From positions 62,001 through 126,000 of the forward strand of contig CAVZEM010000008.1 in assembly GCA_963774305.1 (NCBI GenBank): 64,000 nt of DNA, read 5' to 3'. Below the pieces are notes generated by a model that saw only the letters and a list, made by a program, of their open reading frames with translations, did not search any database and was not told the origin of the DNA. Below are positions 41,398 to 50,118 of this stretch, piece by piece. The number at the start of each line of letters is the position of its first letter. The stretch's first letter is position 1. The position numbers and the translations under genes were made by a program. This DNA is from DASUPK01 sp963774305. Lineage in GTDB: Bacteria > Actinomycetota > Thermoleophilia > Solirubrobacterales > 70-9.

Positions 41398-41480
41398 TTC
41401 CAGGAGCGAAGGGCGAAGCCCGAAGCGACTTATGAGGGGCGGCCGCTTGCGGTCGCGACCATATGGCGAAGCCGGGTAAC
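41386..41480 (+). repeat. Dispersed 3'-end repeat, copy C
   Basis: It begins inside the last codons of the SRPBCC gene (CCAGGCCGC then the TGA stop) and continues with GGGCGAAGCCC, AGCGACTTATG, GGCGGCCGCTTGCGGTCGC and ATGGCGAAGCCGGGTAA. It ends 25 bp before the GH15 start. Confidence 0.85.
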
Positions 41481-41505
41481 GCGACCCGATTAGTCTCCTC
41501 CACGC

Positions 41506-43422
41506 ATGCCCTCCCTCCAGTCGCGCTTCCCGCGCATCTCCTGGTACGGATTCCTCTCGGACTGCCACACCGGCGCCCTCGTCTCACCCGAGGGCTCGAT
41601 CGAGTGGCTCTGCCTCCCCCGTTTCGACTCCGAGAGCGTCTTCGGCTCGCTGATCGACCGCAGCGCCGGCTTCTGGCGCGTTGGACCGCCGGGGCTGATC
41701 GCGCCGGTCAGCCGCCGCTACATCCCGGGCACGAACGTGCTCGAGACCACCTGGATGACGGGCTCCGGCTGGGTCGTCATCCGCGACGGGCTCACCCTCG
41801 GGGACTGGCGGCAGAACAACGACTTCGAGCCCCACCGGCGCCCCCCGCCGGACGACGAAGCCGAGCACGTCCTGATCCGGCAGGTCGAGTGTCTCCAGGG
41901 TGAGGTGGACATCGAGATGATCTGCCAGCCGGCCTTCGACTACGGCGCGACCCGCCTTGACTGGCAGCGGCGCGGCGACGACGGGACCGACGCCGAGGTC
42001 ACCCACAAGAACATCCACCTGATCCTCACTGGCGATCTCCCAATCGGGGTCGACGACACGGACGCCCGCTCCCGCCACCGCATGAAGGCCGGAGAGGTCC
42101 GCTACAGCGCGCTCAGCTGGGGCCCGGCGCCGATCCCACCGAGCTCAGCCGAGGAATGCGAACAGCGCCTCCAGCGCACCGTCGACTTCTGGCGCCGCTG
42201 GCTCGAAGGCGGCAGCTTCCCCGACCACCCCTGGCGCGACTATCTACAGCGTTCCGCCCTGGTCCTCAAGGGGCTCACCTATTCGCCGACCGGAGCCCTG
42301 ATCGCCGCGCTCACCACGTCACTGCCGGAAACCCCCGGCGGCGAGCGCAATTGGGACTACCGCTACACCTGGATCCGCGACGCCACCTTCGCCCTCTGGG
42401 GGATGCACACCCTCGGATTCGACTACGAGGCGACGGACTTCATGGGCTGGCTGGCGGACGTCTACCAGGAGAGCCTCAAGGAGGGCCATCCCGAGATGCA
42501 GATCATGTTCGGGATCGGCGGCGAGAGGGACCTCACCGAGAGCGTCCTCGACCATCTCGGCGGCTACGAGGGCGCCAAGCCCGTGCGCGTCGGCAACGCC
42601 GCTTACAGCCAGCGCCAGAACGACGTCTACGGCGCGCTGCTCGACTCCGTCTACATCCACGCCAAGGTCCAGGACCACCTCCCTCACGAGCTCTGGGAGG
42701 CCCTCTGCCGCCAGGTCGAAACGGCGATCGCCGTGTGGGAGAAGCCCGACCAGGGGATCTGGGAGGGGCGCGGAGAGCCCAAGCACTACGTCTCCTCGAA
42801 GCTGATGTGCTGGGTGGCCCTGGACCGGGGGTGCCGGCTGGCGGACCGGATAGGCGACGAGGACCGCCTGAAGAGGTGGACCGACGTGGCCCACCAGATC
42901 CGCGACGACATCCTCGAGAAGGGGATCTCGGACCGGGGCGTCTTCCGGCAGCATTACGAGACAGACGCACTCGACGCCTCCACCCTCCTCGTCCCGCTGG
43001 TTCGGTTCCTCCCACCCGACGACGAGCGGGTCGTCAACACGGTCAGGGCGATCGACGAGGAGCTGACCGAGCATGGGCTCGTGCTCCGCTACCGGGTCGA
43101 GCAGACCGACGACGGCCTGGAGGGAGAGGAGGCCAGTTTCCTGATCTGCTCGTTCTGGCTGGTGTCAGCCCTGTCCGAGATCGGCGAGCCGCAGAAGGCA
43201 CGCGAGATGTGCGAGAAGCTGCTCTCCATGGCGGGCCCACTCGGGCTCTACGCCGAGGAGCTGGACGCCGGGACCGGCCGTCACTGGGGCAACTTCCCGC
43301 AGGCCTTCACCCACCTGGCGCTGATCAACGCCGTCAGCCACGTGATCTCGGACGATCGCGCGACCGGCGACCGCGAGGTCACTGCGGTGCTCAGCGAGAT
43401 GATCTCGCAACACGCCGGTTAG
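41506..43422 (+). CDS. Glycoside hydrolase family 15 protein (glucoamylase/trehalase-like)
   Basis: The 638-residue cytoplasmic protein has an N-terminal beta domain (GFLSDCHTGALVSPEGSIEWLCLPRFDS) and an (alpha/alpha)6 catalytic domain with the GH15 signature GGERNWDYRYTWIRDATFALW, then WEGRGEPKHYVSSKLMCWVALDRG and the late GTGRHWGNFPQAFTHLALINA. Bacterial members of this type hydrolyse trehalose or alpha-glucans. The exact substrate is not visible. Its stop is the first triplet of repeat copy D. Confidence 0.9.
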   Translation: MPSLQSRFPRISWYGFLSDCHTGALVSPEGSIEWLCLPRFDSESVFGSLIDRSAGFWRVGPPGLIAPVSRRYIPGTNVLETTWMTGSGWVVIRDGLTLGDWRQNNDFEPHRRPPPDDEAEHVLIRQVECLQGEVDIEMICQPAFDYGATRLDWQRRGDDGTDAEVTHKNIHLILTGDLPIGVDDTDARSRHRMKAGEVRYSALSWGPAPIPPSSAEECEQRLQRTVDFWRRWLEGGSFPDHPWRDYLQRSALVLKGLTYSPTGALIAALTTSLPETPGGERNWDYRYTWIRDATFALWGMHTLGFDYEATDFMGWLADVYQESLKEGHPEMQIMFGIGGERDLTESVLDHLGGYEGAKPVRVGNAAYSQRQNDVYGALLDSVYIHAKVQDHLPHELWEALCRQVETAIAVWEKPDQGIWEGRGEPKHYVSSKLMCWVALDRGCRLADRIGDEDRLKRWTDVAHQIRDDILEKGISDRGVFRQHYETDALDASTLLVPLVRFLPPDDERVVNTVRAIDEELTEHGLVLRYRVEQTDDGLEGEEASFLICSFWLVSALSEIGEPQKAREMCEKLLSMAGPLGLYAEELDAGTGRHWGNFPQAFTHLALINAVSHVISDDRATGDREVTAVLSEMISQHAG

Positions 43423-43520
43423 CGGCCACCAGGCCGCTCCACTTCGGAGCGGAGGGCGAAGCCCGGAGCGACTTATGTGCGGCGGCCGCCTGTGGCCGCG
43501 ATTGAAGGCGAAGCCGTTAC
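43420..43520 (+). repeat. Dispersed 3'-end repeat, copy D
   Basis: It begins with the GH15 stop codon (TAGCGGCCACCAGGCCGC), then CTCCACTTCGGAGCGGAG, GGGCGAAGCCC, AGCGACTTATG, GGCGGCCGCCTGTGGCCGC and GGCGAAGCCG. It is the best-preserved copy with A-type borders, and its end touches the stop of the convergent PucR-like gene. Confidence 0.88.
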
Positions 43521-44755
43521 TCGTTTTCGGCGGGCGGAACCCGCCCAGCCTCGGTGCCCGGCTCGCCGGCCGGCCCCGTCGGCGACGCGATGCCGAGGAC
43601 GCGCATCGCCTTCAGCCCCAGGCCGAGCTTCTCCCGGCCCTCCGTGGAGGTGACGTCGTGCCCGCAGAGCTCGCGGGCGCGCTCGAGCCGGTAGCGGATG
43701 GTGTGGCGATGGGTGTAGAGCTGCTGCGCTGTGGCGGCGACGTTCCCGTCGTTCTCGAGATAGGTCTCGACCGTCGTGACCAGCTCCGTCTCGTACTGCT
43801 CGTCGTAAGCGACCAGAGGCTCGACGGTCTCGGAGTAGAAGCGCTGGAGCTCGGCCGGGTCCTCGCTCATCGCGGGAAGCAGCAACCGGTAGGCGCCGGT
43901 GTGCTCGAAGGCCAGCACTCGCGCTCCCTCGGCCTCGCCGACGTTGGCCGCCAGCAGCGCCTCCTGGCCGGCCCGGTAGAGGTCCACCGGATCCGGGGCG
44001 AGGCGGCTCTGGGAGACGCTGACCGTGAAGCCGCTGAGACCCGCGTCGAGCTCGTTGGCGAGCGCGTCCGCGGCGCGGGCGAGCTTCTCCTCCTCGTCGG
44101 CGGGGACGATCGCGATCACCTCCGCACCTTCGCCCTCCGGATTCCCCTCGGCCCCGAGCGCCCCCGGGCTGATTGCCCTGACGGCGCGAAGCGCGATGGT
44201 TAGGACGCGGGAACGCCACTCACCGGTCTGCGCGACATGCGGCACCGCCCGCGCGATCAGGACGCCCGCGCCACCGGCCAATTCGGTGCCGAGTTCCGCG
44301 GCTCGGGCCTCGATGTCGCCCCGATCGGTGATCTTGCGCTCGAGCAGCGCCCGCACGAAGTCCCCCGCCGCCTCCTCGGTCGCCCACTCGGGCGAGCGGG
44401 AGCGCTCGAGCTCGAGCCCCACCAGCGTTGCGACCATCCGCAGCAGGGCGGCATCGGGCTCGTCCTCCCCGCGAGGGCGCCAGCGCAGCTCGCCCACCGA
44501 GCTGTCTGCCACACGCAGGTCCACCGTCTCCACCCCGCCGCCTCCGGCGAGCAGCTTCTTCTCCTCGTCAGGGGAGGCGGCGGCGACGGCGAGCACGTTG
44601 CTCGTCCGGTCGATCAGCGCGACGCTGGCGTCCAGCGCCCGCCCGGCGGCTCGGGCCACGGCCGGCATCCCGGCTCCGGCCTCGATCGCCCCCGAGAGCT
44701 CCTCGAGGCTGCCGGGATCGGCGTGGCGCTCGCGTGAAGTCTCCTTCGCGTTCAC
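43517..44755 (-). CDS. PucR/CdaR-family transcriptional regulator
   Basis: The 412-residue protein has an N-terminal sensor-like domain (residues about 15-110), a GGDEF-like PucR middle domain (EKLARAADALANELDAGLSG ... VSQSRLAPDPVDLYRAGQEALLAA), and the family's C-terminal helix-turn-helix (VETYLENDGNVAATAQQLYTHRHTIRYRLERA). It should regulate nearby metabolic genes; the effector is unknown. GTG 44755 is chosen: the ATG at 44791 lies inside repeat copy E, whose GGCGAAGCCGG gives a fortuitous start (MAKPG) seen in other copies too. Confidence 0.85.
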   Translation of the reverse strand: MNAKETSRERHADPGSLEELSGAIEAGAGMPAVARAAGRALDASVALIDRTSNVLAVAAASPDEEKKLLAGGGGVETVDLRVADSSVGELRWRPRGEDEPDAALLRMVATLVGLELERSRSPEWATEEAAGDFVRALLERKITDRGDIEARAAELGTELAGGAGVLIARAVPHVAQTGEWRSRVLTIALRAVRAISPGALGAEGNPEGEGAEVIAIVPADEEEKLARAADALANELDAGLSGFTVSVSQSRLAPDPVDLYRAGQEALLAANVGEAEGARVLAFEHTGAYRLLLPAMSEDPAELQRFYSETVEPLVAYDEQYETELVTTVETYLENDGNVAATAQQLYTHRHTIRYRLERARELCGHDVTSTEGREKLGLGLKAMRVLGIASPTGPAGEPGTEAGRVPPAENE

Positions 44756-44777
44756 CGGGGCATGGTAGGTAGAGCTG

Positions 44778-44877
44778 CCCGGCTTCGCCATCAGATCGCG
44801 GCCACAAGCGGCCGCCCCACCTAAGTCGCTACGGGCTTCGCCCTCCGCTCCAAAATGGAGCGGCCTGGTGGCCGCTA
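44778..44877 (-). repeat. Dispersed 3'-end repeat, copy E
   Basis: On the minus strand it starts TAGCGGCCACCAGGCCGC two bases after the stop of the small membrane gene at 44880, then CTCCATTTTGGAGCGGAG, GGGCGAAGCCC, AGCGACTTAG, GGCGGCCGCTTGTGGCCGC and GATGGCGAAGCCGGG. It ends 23 bp before the PucR-like start. Confidence 0.88.
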
Positions 44878-44879
44878 GC

Positions 44880-45143
44880 CTAGACCCAAGTGCTGATCTT
44901 GTCCCAGTTGAGGAAGATCACGACGCCCAGGACGAGCCCGATGAGCACGAGTGCCGCGAGGACGAAGAGGGAGAGGAACCCGGCCACCAGCTTCTCCCAG
45001 GCGCGGCCGTACGACCCCAGCGCGGGCGCCAGGATCAGCCCGATGAAGGCGGCCACCGAGAGCAGTCCGGCGAGGCCGAATAGGTAGTACTCAGTTCCCA
45101 GCGCCAGCACCGGCGCCAGGATCGAGCTGAGGGGCTCGTTCAT
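44880..45143 (-). CDS. Small three-helix membrane protein
   Basis: The 87-residue product (MNEPLSSILAPVLALGTEYYLFGLAGLL...) is almost wholly hydrophobic with two or three membrane helices (GLLSVAAFIGLILAP; FLSLFVLAALVLIGLVLGVVIF) and ends NWDKISTWV. Family not recognised. Its start lies 53 bp inside the end of the DedA-PAP2 gene, so the two are coupled. Confidence 0.65.
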   Translation of the reverse strand: MNEPLSSILAPVLALGTEYYLFGLAGLLSVAAFIGLILAPALGSYGRAWEKLVAGFLSLFVLAALVLIGLVLGVVIFLNWDKISTWV

Positions 45144-46614
45144 GACGCCGAGGATTGTGGCGGATGTAGGAGGTGATCAGCGCCACGATGGCGGCCGCCG
45201 AGAAGCAGGAGAGGCCGAGCGCCCATCCGGAGGTCACGTCACTGAGCCAGTGAACCCGCAGGTAGACGCGCGTCAGCCCGACGAGGGCCGCGAGCAGGAC
45301 GCCGGCTCCGATCACCAGGCTCCTCTTCGTGATCCCCGGAACGAGTCGCAGGGCGACGGTGACGGCGAGCCAGACGTAGAGGGTCGAGTAGGCGGCGTGA
45401 CCGCTGGGAAAGGATGAGCCCGAGGCCGAGGTGAGCGGGTCGGGGGGACGGGGGCGGTCGGTCCACGCCTTGATCCCGTGGACGATCAGGATGGTCATCA
45501 CCATGCCCGCGACCAGGACCCAGAACTCCATCCAGCGGCGCGAGGCGGCCAGGATCACCGCCACCAGGGCGGCGAGCGGCCAGGTCACCCACCCCGAGCC
45601 CAGATCGGTGAACCCCTTCGCGGCACTGGTGAGCCAGCCGGCCTGCAGGTCCTGCGCGACGTCCAGCGCGGTGTGGTCCCCAGGCGTCGGGCCGGGATCG
45701 CCCGAGATCACCGACCAGTAGGCGATCAGCACGAAGAGCCCGACCGAGAGCGCGGCGAGCAGGGTGGTCAGCTCCAGGCCGAGCCCGCCCGGCGTCAGGC
45801 GCCGGCCGAGGAAGGCGAACTGGGGGCGCAGCCGCCGTCCGAGTGCCAGCAGCGGGCGAAGCGCCCGCCGCTTCTCCATCTCCGCCGCGAGCTTTCCCCG
45901 GTTCTCGGGATCGCGCAGGAACCGGAACGCGAGGAAGAGTCCCACCCCCACCCCGATGACGATCGCGAACACGAGCAGACCCTTGCCAACGACCTTGGTG
46001 ACCGTGTCGAGACTCTGCGCGAAGAGGTAGCCGACCAGGATCAGGCCGGTCGACCAGAGGCCGGTGCCCAGGATGCTGTAGGGCGCGAAGTTCCGGTACG
46101 GCAACTTGCTGGTGCCGGCGATGAAGGGGGCGAGCGCCCGCACCAGGCCGATGAAGCGGCCGATCAGGATCGTCCGCCCGCCGTAGCGCGCGAAGTAGCC
46201 CTCCACCTGCTTCAAGCGCTCGTCGGTGATCCGGAAGCGCTTGCCGTGCTCGACGAGGAAGCCACGGCCAAGCCGGGCTCCGAGAAGAAAGCTGACCGAG
46301 TCCCCCGCGAACGCGCACGCCCAGGTGACCGCCAGGATGACGGGCAGCGAGATGTCGCCCTGCCCGGCCACGGCGCCGCCGAGCATCACCGTGAACTCTC
46401 CGGGGGCGATCAGCCCGACGAACGCGCCGGTCTCGAGAAAGGCGAGCGCGCCGACCAGCAGATAGGTCCAGGCGCCGAGCCCCTTGGAGAGGTCCTGGAT
46501 CGCCTGCTCGAGGTCGATGTGCGGCAGGTCGCCGCGAAACATGAAGAAGGCGACGATCGCGGCGGCCAGCAGGCCGCGGCGGACCCACTTCCAGCTGATG
46601 CGGGAGCCGCTCAT
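45091..46614 (-). CDS. DedA-family membrane protein fused to a PAP2 phosphatase
   Basis: Residues about 40-240 are a DedA (SNARE-associated) domain: FVGLIAPGEFTVMLGGAVAGQG, FAGDSVSFLLGARLGRGF and RTILIGRFIGLVRALAPFIAGTS. Residues about 290-490 are a PAP2 phosphatase with all three motifs: KAWTDRPRPP, SSFPSGHAAYS, and RVYLRVHWLSDVTSGW. DedA proteins flip undecaprenyl phosphate, and PAP2 enzymes dephosphorylate undecaprenyl pyrophosphate. The fusion could couple recycling of the wall carrier lipid (inference). Its start overlaps the ispE stop by 4 bp, next to an isoprenoid-pathway gene. Confidence 0.9.
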   Translation of the reverse strand: MSGSRISWKWVRRGLLAAAIVAFFMFRGDLPHIDLEQAIQDLSKGLGAWTYLLVGALAFLETGAFVGLIAPGEFTVMLGGAVAGQGDISLPVILAVTWACAFAGDSVSFLLGARLGRGFLVEHGKRFRITDERLKQVEGYFARYGGRTILIGRFIGLVRALAPFIAGTSKLPYRNFAPYSILGTGLWSTGLILVGYLFAQSLDTVTKVVGKGLLVFAIVIGVGVGLFLAFRFLRDPENRGKLAAEMEKRRALRPLLALGRRLRPQFAFLGRRLTPGGLGLELTTLLAALSVGLFVLIAYWSVISGDPGPTPGDHTALDVAQDLQAGWLTSAAKGFTDLGSGWVTWPLAALVAVILAASRRWMEFWVLVAGMVMTILIVHGIKAWTDRPRPPDPLTSASGSSFPSGHAAYSTLYVWLAVTVALRLVPGITKRSLVIGAGVLLAALVGLTRVYLRVHWLSDVTSGWALGLSCFSAAAIVALITSYIRHNPRRHERAPQLDPGAGAGAGN

Positions 46615-47459
46615 GTGGCGAGCGGGGCGGTTGCGATCGCCCCGGGGAACTCGGTACGGAGAGCCTCGGCCGCGGCTAGTGCGGCGTCCACTGTGGGGTA
46701 GAGCCCGAACGCCGTCGGACCCGACCCGGTCACCATCGCGTGCGCCGCCCCGGCGTCCTCGAGGGCGCGCAGCGCCTCCTCGATCTCGGGGCGCAGCGAG
46801 ATCGCCGCCGGCTGCAGGTCGTTGACCAGGTGCTCCCGGTAGTCGAGCGGCGATCCGCCCTCGTCCACCGCGTCGCGCAGCTGCCGGCGGATCGCCTCGA
46901 GCTCGGCCTCGCCGCGCGGCGTGCCCAGGCGGTCGGCCTCCGCATAGACCTCCGCCGTCGCCAGTCCGTCGGGCTGCGGGATGAGCACGACGCCATGCTC
47001 GGCGGGCGGCGGAGCCGGCTCGATCACCTCCCCCGCTCCGGCCACCAGGCAGGCCCGCGGCTGAAGCTGGGAGGGGACGTCCGCCCCGATCTCGGCTGCG
47101 ATCGCACGGAGGCCCTCCACCTCGCCGCGGGCCAGCCGCAGGACGGCGGCCGCGTCGGCGCTCCCGCCTCCCAGCCCCGCGGCGACCGGGACGCGCTTCG
47201 TCACCTCGATCCTCAGGGGAGGCCCGCTCCAGCCGTTGTCCCGCAGAGCGATCAGCGCCTTGGCGGTCAGATCGGGGCCCTCGATTCCCTCGCAGATCAC
47301 CTCGTCGGCGGACGCCTCGGCGAACCGGAGCTCGTCGGCGAGCTCGAGCGGCTCGAACAGCGAGCGGATCTCATGCAGGCCGTCCTCCCGCTTGGGCCCG
47401 ACGTACAGGCAGAGGTTGAGCTTCGCCGGCGCGAGCATGGCGCCCGGCATCTCCGCCAC
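46611..47459 (-). CDS. ispE: 4-diphosphocytidyl-2-C-methyl-D-erythritol kinase
   Basis: The 282-residue GHMP kinase has LAPAKLNLCLYVGPKREDGLHEI, the ATP loop RVPVAAGLGGGSADAAAVLRL, and MVTGSGPTAFGLYP. It phosphorylates CDP-methylerythritol in the MEP isoprenoid pathway. The GTG at 47459 has GGAGGAA about 10 bases upstream and lies 2 bp after the ksgA stop; ATGs at 47450 and 47438 are alternatives. Order ksgA, ispE is standard. Confidence 0.94.
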   Translation of the reverse strand: MAEMPGAMLAPAKLNLCLYVGPKREDGLHEIRSLFEPLELADELRFAEASADEVICEGIEGPDLTAKALIALRDNGWSGPPLRIEVTKRVPVAAGLGGGSADAAAVLRLARGEVEGLRAIAAEIGADVPSQLQPRACLVAGAGEVIEPAPPPAEHGVVLIPQPDGLATAEVYAEADRLGTPRGEAELEAIRRQLRDAVDEGGSPLDYREHLVNDLQPAAISLRPEIEEALRALEDAGAAHAMVTGSGPTAFGLYPTVDAALAAAEALRTEFPGAIATAPLAT

Positions 47460-47461
47460 GC

Positions 47462-48274
47462 TCAAGATTCCTCCCCATGCTCCGCAAGCGCCCTGCCGAA
47501 GACCTCCCATTCCTCGGGCGATAGGGTCTCGGCGCGGGCGTCCGGCGGCTTGCCCATCGACTCCAGCGCGGCCCGTGCCGGCGCCAGGCTGCCCGCGCGG
47601 GCGAGCTCCAGCGAGCGGGCCAGCGACTTCCGCCGGTGCGCGAAGCCGAGCCTGACGACGGCCGCCAGGTCATCGTCGGCGCCGGCGCGCTTCCGCCGCA
47701 GGCGCAGCAGGGCCGAGCCGACGCGCGGCCGGGGCACGAAGACCGCAGGGTCCACCGTGCGGAGCATGGTCACCTCGCAGGCCAACTGGACGAGCACGCT
47801 CGGCGAGCCGTACTCGCGGGTCCCGGGATCGGCGCGCAGCCGGTCGGCGATCTCGCGCTGGACCATCACCAACCAGCTCTCCACCGAGGGAAGCTCGGCG
47901 ATCGTCTTGACCAGGAGCGGGGTGGCGATCGAGTAGGGCAGGTTCGCGACCATCTTGGTCGGGACGGGCGCCAGGCTGCTCAGGTCAACCTTCATCACGT
48001 CGCCCCAGACCAGGTCGATGCCTCCGCCGGCCTCCTCGACCAGGTCGCCCAGGTCGTCCCGAAGCCGCTCATCGATCTCGACCACGTGCAGCCACCTGAC
48101 CGCCGGGGCCAGCCGCTCGGTCAGGGCCCCCGCCCCGCCCCCGACCTCGAGCACGACGTCCTCCGGGGTGAGGGCCGCCTCCCGGACGATCGCGTCCAGG
48201 AGGTTGGGGTCGGCGAGAAAGTTCTGGCCGAGCCGACGCGGCGAGCGCTCCGGCGGCCTCGCGCCCCTGCTCAT
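47462..48274 (-). CDS. rsmA: 16S rRNA (adenine1518/1519-N6) dimethyltransferase
   Basis: The 270-residue protein has the KsgA start RRLGQNFLADPNLLDAIVREA, SAM motif VVLEVGGGAGALTERLA, VVEIDERL, and the catalytic NLPYSIATPLL, followed by MVQREIADRL. It dimethylates two adenines in the 16S rRNA 3' hairpin. It lies between tatD and ispE as in other actinobacteria. Confidence 0.95.
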   Translation of the reverse strand: MSRGARPPERSPRRLGQNFLADPNLLDAIVREAALTPEDVVLEVGGGAGALTERLAPAVRWLHVVEIDERLRDDLGDLVEEAGGGIDLVWGDVMKVDLSSLAPVPTKMVANLPYSIATPLLVKTIAELPSVESWLVMVQREIADRLRADPGTREYGSPSVLVQLACEVTMLRTVDPAVFVPRPRVGSALLRLRRKRAGADDDLAAVVRLGFAHRRKSLARSLELARAGSLAPARAALESMGKPPDARAETLSPEEWEVFGRALAEHGEES

Positions 48275-48329
48275 GACCCCTCGCCGAAAATGGCGGCCCC
48301 AGATCGCCGCCGACCTTCGTCCTCGGTCG

Positions 48330-48353
48330 CCTGAATAGGTCCCACTATTCAGG
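48330..48353. promoter_or_regulatory. Palindrome between tatD and ksgA
   Basis: CCTGAATAG and CTATTCAGG (9-bp arms) flank a 6-base centre, about 56 bp upstream of the ksgA start. It is unusually AT-rich for this genome, as an operator or promoter element would be. A transcript hairpin is the alternative. Confidence 0.4.
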
Positions 48354-48433
48354 CTCCCTGCGTCCTCGCCCGACGGCGCCTGGACCGCGCCATTTCCTGG
48401 CGATGGTCATAAGCAGGGCCGCTGAGCGCCCGC

Positions 48434-49204
48434 TCACCACCCGAAGACTCTCGCGGCGTTCGCCTCCACGATTCCCTCGAGATCACCGTACGGGACGCCG
48501 CGGACCTCGGCGAGCCTCTCGGCCGTCGCGACCACGTTCGCGGGCTGGTTCGGCCTCCCCCTGACCGGCTGTGGCGCGAGGAAGGGCGAATCGGTCTCGA
48601 CCAGCAGGCGGTCCTCGGGCACGATCGACGCCGCCTCGCGGATCGGCTCGGCCTTCGGGTAGGTCAGGTTGCCGGCGAACGAGCAGTACCAGCCGCGCTC
48701 CGCCGCGCGCTCGGCCCAGCGCGGCCCGGCGGAGAAGCAGTGCAGGATCACTCTGACGCCGTCACCCTCCCGCTCCAGGGTGTCGAACGCCTCGGAGACG
48801 GCGTCCTCCGAGCCGTCGCGGTCGCGAAGGTGGATCACGAGCGCCTTCCCGGTGCGCCTCGCGATCGCGATCTGCGCCGCAAAGGCGCGGCGCTGATCGT
48901 CCGGGTCGGAGCGGTCACGGTAGAAGTCGAGGCCCGTCTCGCCGACGGCGACGACGCCAGGGCGGCCGCAGAGCTCCTCGATCGCCTCGGCCGCGGCCTG
49001 ATCGAAGCCGTCCGCGCTGTTCGGATGCCGGCCGACCGAGGCGAAGACCTCCTCACTCGCCCGGGCGGACGCGGCGGCATCGGGATTCGAGTCCTCGCCC
49101 AGACCGACCGTGAGGATTCGGTTGACGCCCGCGGCCCGGGCCGCGTCGACCAATTCGGCCTCTGGCGGCTCACAGAGCCCGAGGTGCGCGTGGGTATCGA
49201 CCAC
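48434..49204 (-). CDS. tatD: TatD-family metal-dependent hydrolase (deoxyribonuclease)
   Basis: The 256-residue TIM-barrel protein carries the metal ligands VDTHAHLGL, VGETGLDFYRD, LVIHLRD, VILHCFSAG and LLVETDSPFLAP. TatD enzymes are 3'-5' exonucleases or quality-control hydrolases. It is in the metG-tatD-ksgA-ispE order typical of the phylum; the rpf gene that often lies next to it is replaced by other genes. Confidence 0.93.
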   Translation of the reverse strand: MVDTHAHLGLCEPPEAELVDAARAAGVNRILTVGLGEDSNPDAAASARASEEVFASVGRHPNSADGFDQAAAEAIEELCGRPGVVAVGETGLDFYRDRSDPDDQRRAFAAQIAIARRTGKALVIHLRDRDGSEDAVSEAFDTLEREGDGVRVILHCFSAGPRWAERAAERGWYCSFAGNLTYPKAEPIREAASIVPEDRLLVETDSPFLAPQPVRGRPNQPANVVATAERLAEVRGVPYGDLEGIVEANAARVFGW

Positions 49205-49213
49205 GCTGGGAGC

Positions 49214-50098
49214 CTACGGCCCCAGGTTGGCCCTAATGAAGTCGCTGTAGAGGTAGGAGCGGGTGTGCACCGACGGATAGCCCTTCAGCCCGCAGATCAC
49301 GAAGAAGAACGGGTTCCGCTTGGAGGGCGGCGCCGTGCTCGCCTCGGCGGTGCCGACCAGGCGCGGGCCCGCGGGCGTGTTGGCCACCAGTGGGCCGCCG
49401 CTGTCACCGGAGCAGACGCTGGCCTTCACGGTCCGCCGCTTCACCTTCCGCCTGATCCTGCGGGCCGCAAAGCCGACCCTTCGGCCCGAGTCGCAGACCG
49501 CCCATGGCGGGAGCGGGCAGAACCGCGCCGAGACGTTGGTCGCGGTGAGCAGGCCGATCTGTTCCTTGCCGACGATCAACGGGTTCCGGTTGCCGAAGCC
49601 GGCCTCCGAGAGCGTTGCGCCCGGTTTCGTGTAGGCGGCATCCTCGGCGGCACTGGCGAGCTGGACCGGCGCCGCGGTCGTCGGTGTCTTCAGCGTCAGG
49701 ATCGCGAGATCGTTCTCGAAGCCGTGAGCGAACCCCGGCGCGAAGGTGACGGCGGAGACCCCGAGCGCCTCGCCCCCCGTGAAGGCTGATGTGGAACCGG
49801 TCCTCACCGTCATGGTCAGCGGATTGCCGACGCAGTGGCCGGCCGTCAGGACCCGGGTGGACGAGATCACGGTGCCGGTGCAGAGCGTCGTCGGTGTGAG
49901 CACGGCCGCGGCGAAGCTCCACTGGTCGATGCTCGCGGGCGTGCCGCCGATCACGCTCTTGCCCGCGCGCGGAGTTGCGTCCGCGACCCCGGCGGCGAGC
50001 ACGGCGACCAGCGCCGAGGCGCAGAGCGCCACACCTCCCACCCTGGCGATACGAGAGAGCATCGCGCCCAGGGTAGGGCGACCCGATTGCCGCGGCAT
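49214..50098 (-). CDS. Secreted trypsin-like serine protease (S1 family)
   Basis: A signal sequence (VGGVALCASALVAVLAAGVADA) is followed by the S1 domain: GGTPASIDQWSF, catalytic His in VLTAGHCVG, Asp in ENDLAILTLK, Ser in CSGDSGGPLVA. The C-terminus has GTAEASTAPPSKRNPFFFVICGLKGYPSVHTRSYLYSDFI, where usual trypsins show an xxPxVYTRV motif. The ATG at 50098 has GGAGAA 8 bases upstream, which favours it over 50062. The Lys/Arg-rich insert AARRIRRKVKRRTVK is unusual. Confidence 0.88.
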   Translation of the reverse strand: MPRQSGRPTLGAMLSRIARVGGVALCASALVAVLAAGVADATPRAGKSVIGGTPASIDQWSFAAAVLTPTTLCTGTVISSTRVLTAGHCVGNPLTMTVRTGSTSAFTGGEALGVSAVTFAPGFAHGFENDLAILTLKTPTTAAPVQLASAAEDAAYTKPGATLSEAGFGNRNPLIVGKEQIGLLTATNVSARFCPLPPWAVCDSGRRVGFAARRIRRKVKRRTVKASVCSGDSGGPLVANTPAGPRLVGTAEASTAPPSKRNPFFFVICGLKGYPSVHTRSYLYSDFIRANLGP

Positions 50099-50118
50099 CG
50101 GTAGTTCTCCGTAGGCGG

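Noticed and set aside
43420..43520. Short frames reading GAEGEARSDL through the repeat copies
   Set aside because: They appear in every copy of the non-coding repeat and in different frames relative to neighbours; no start signals.
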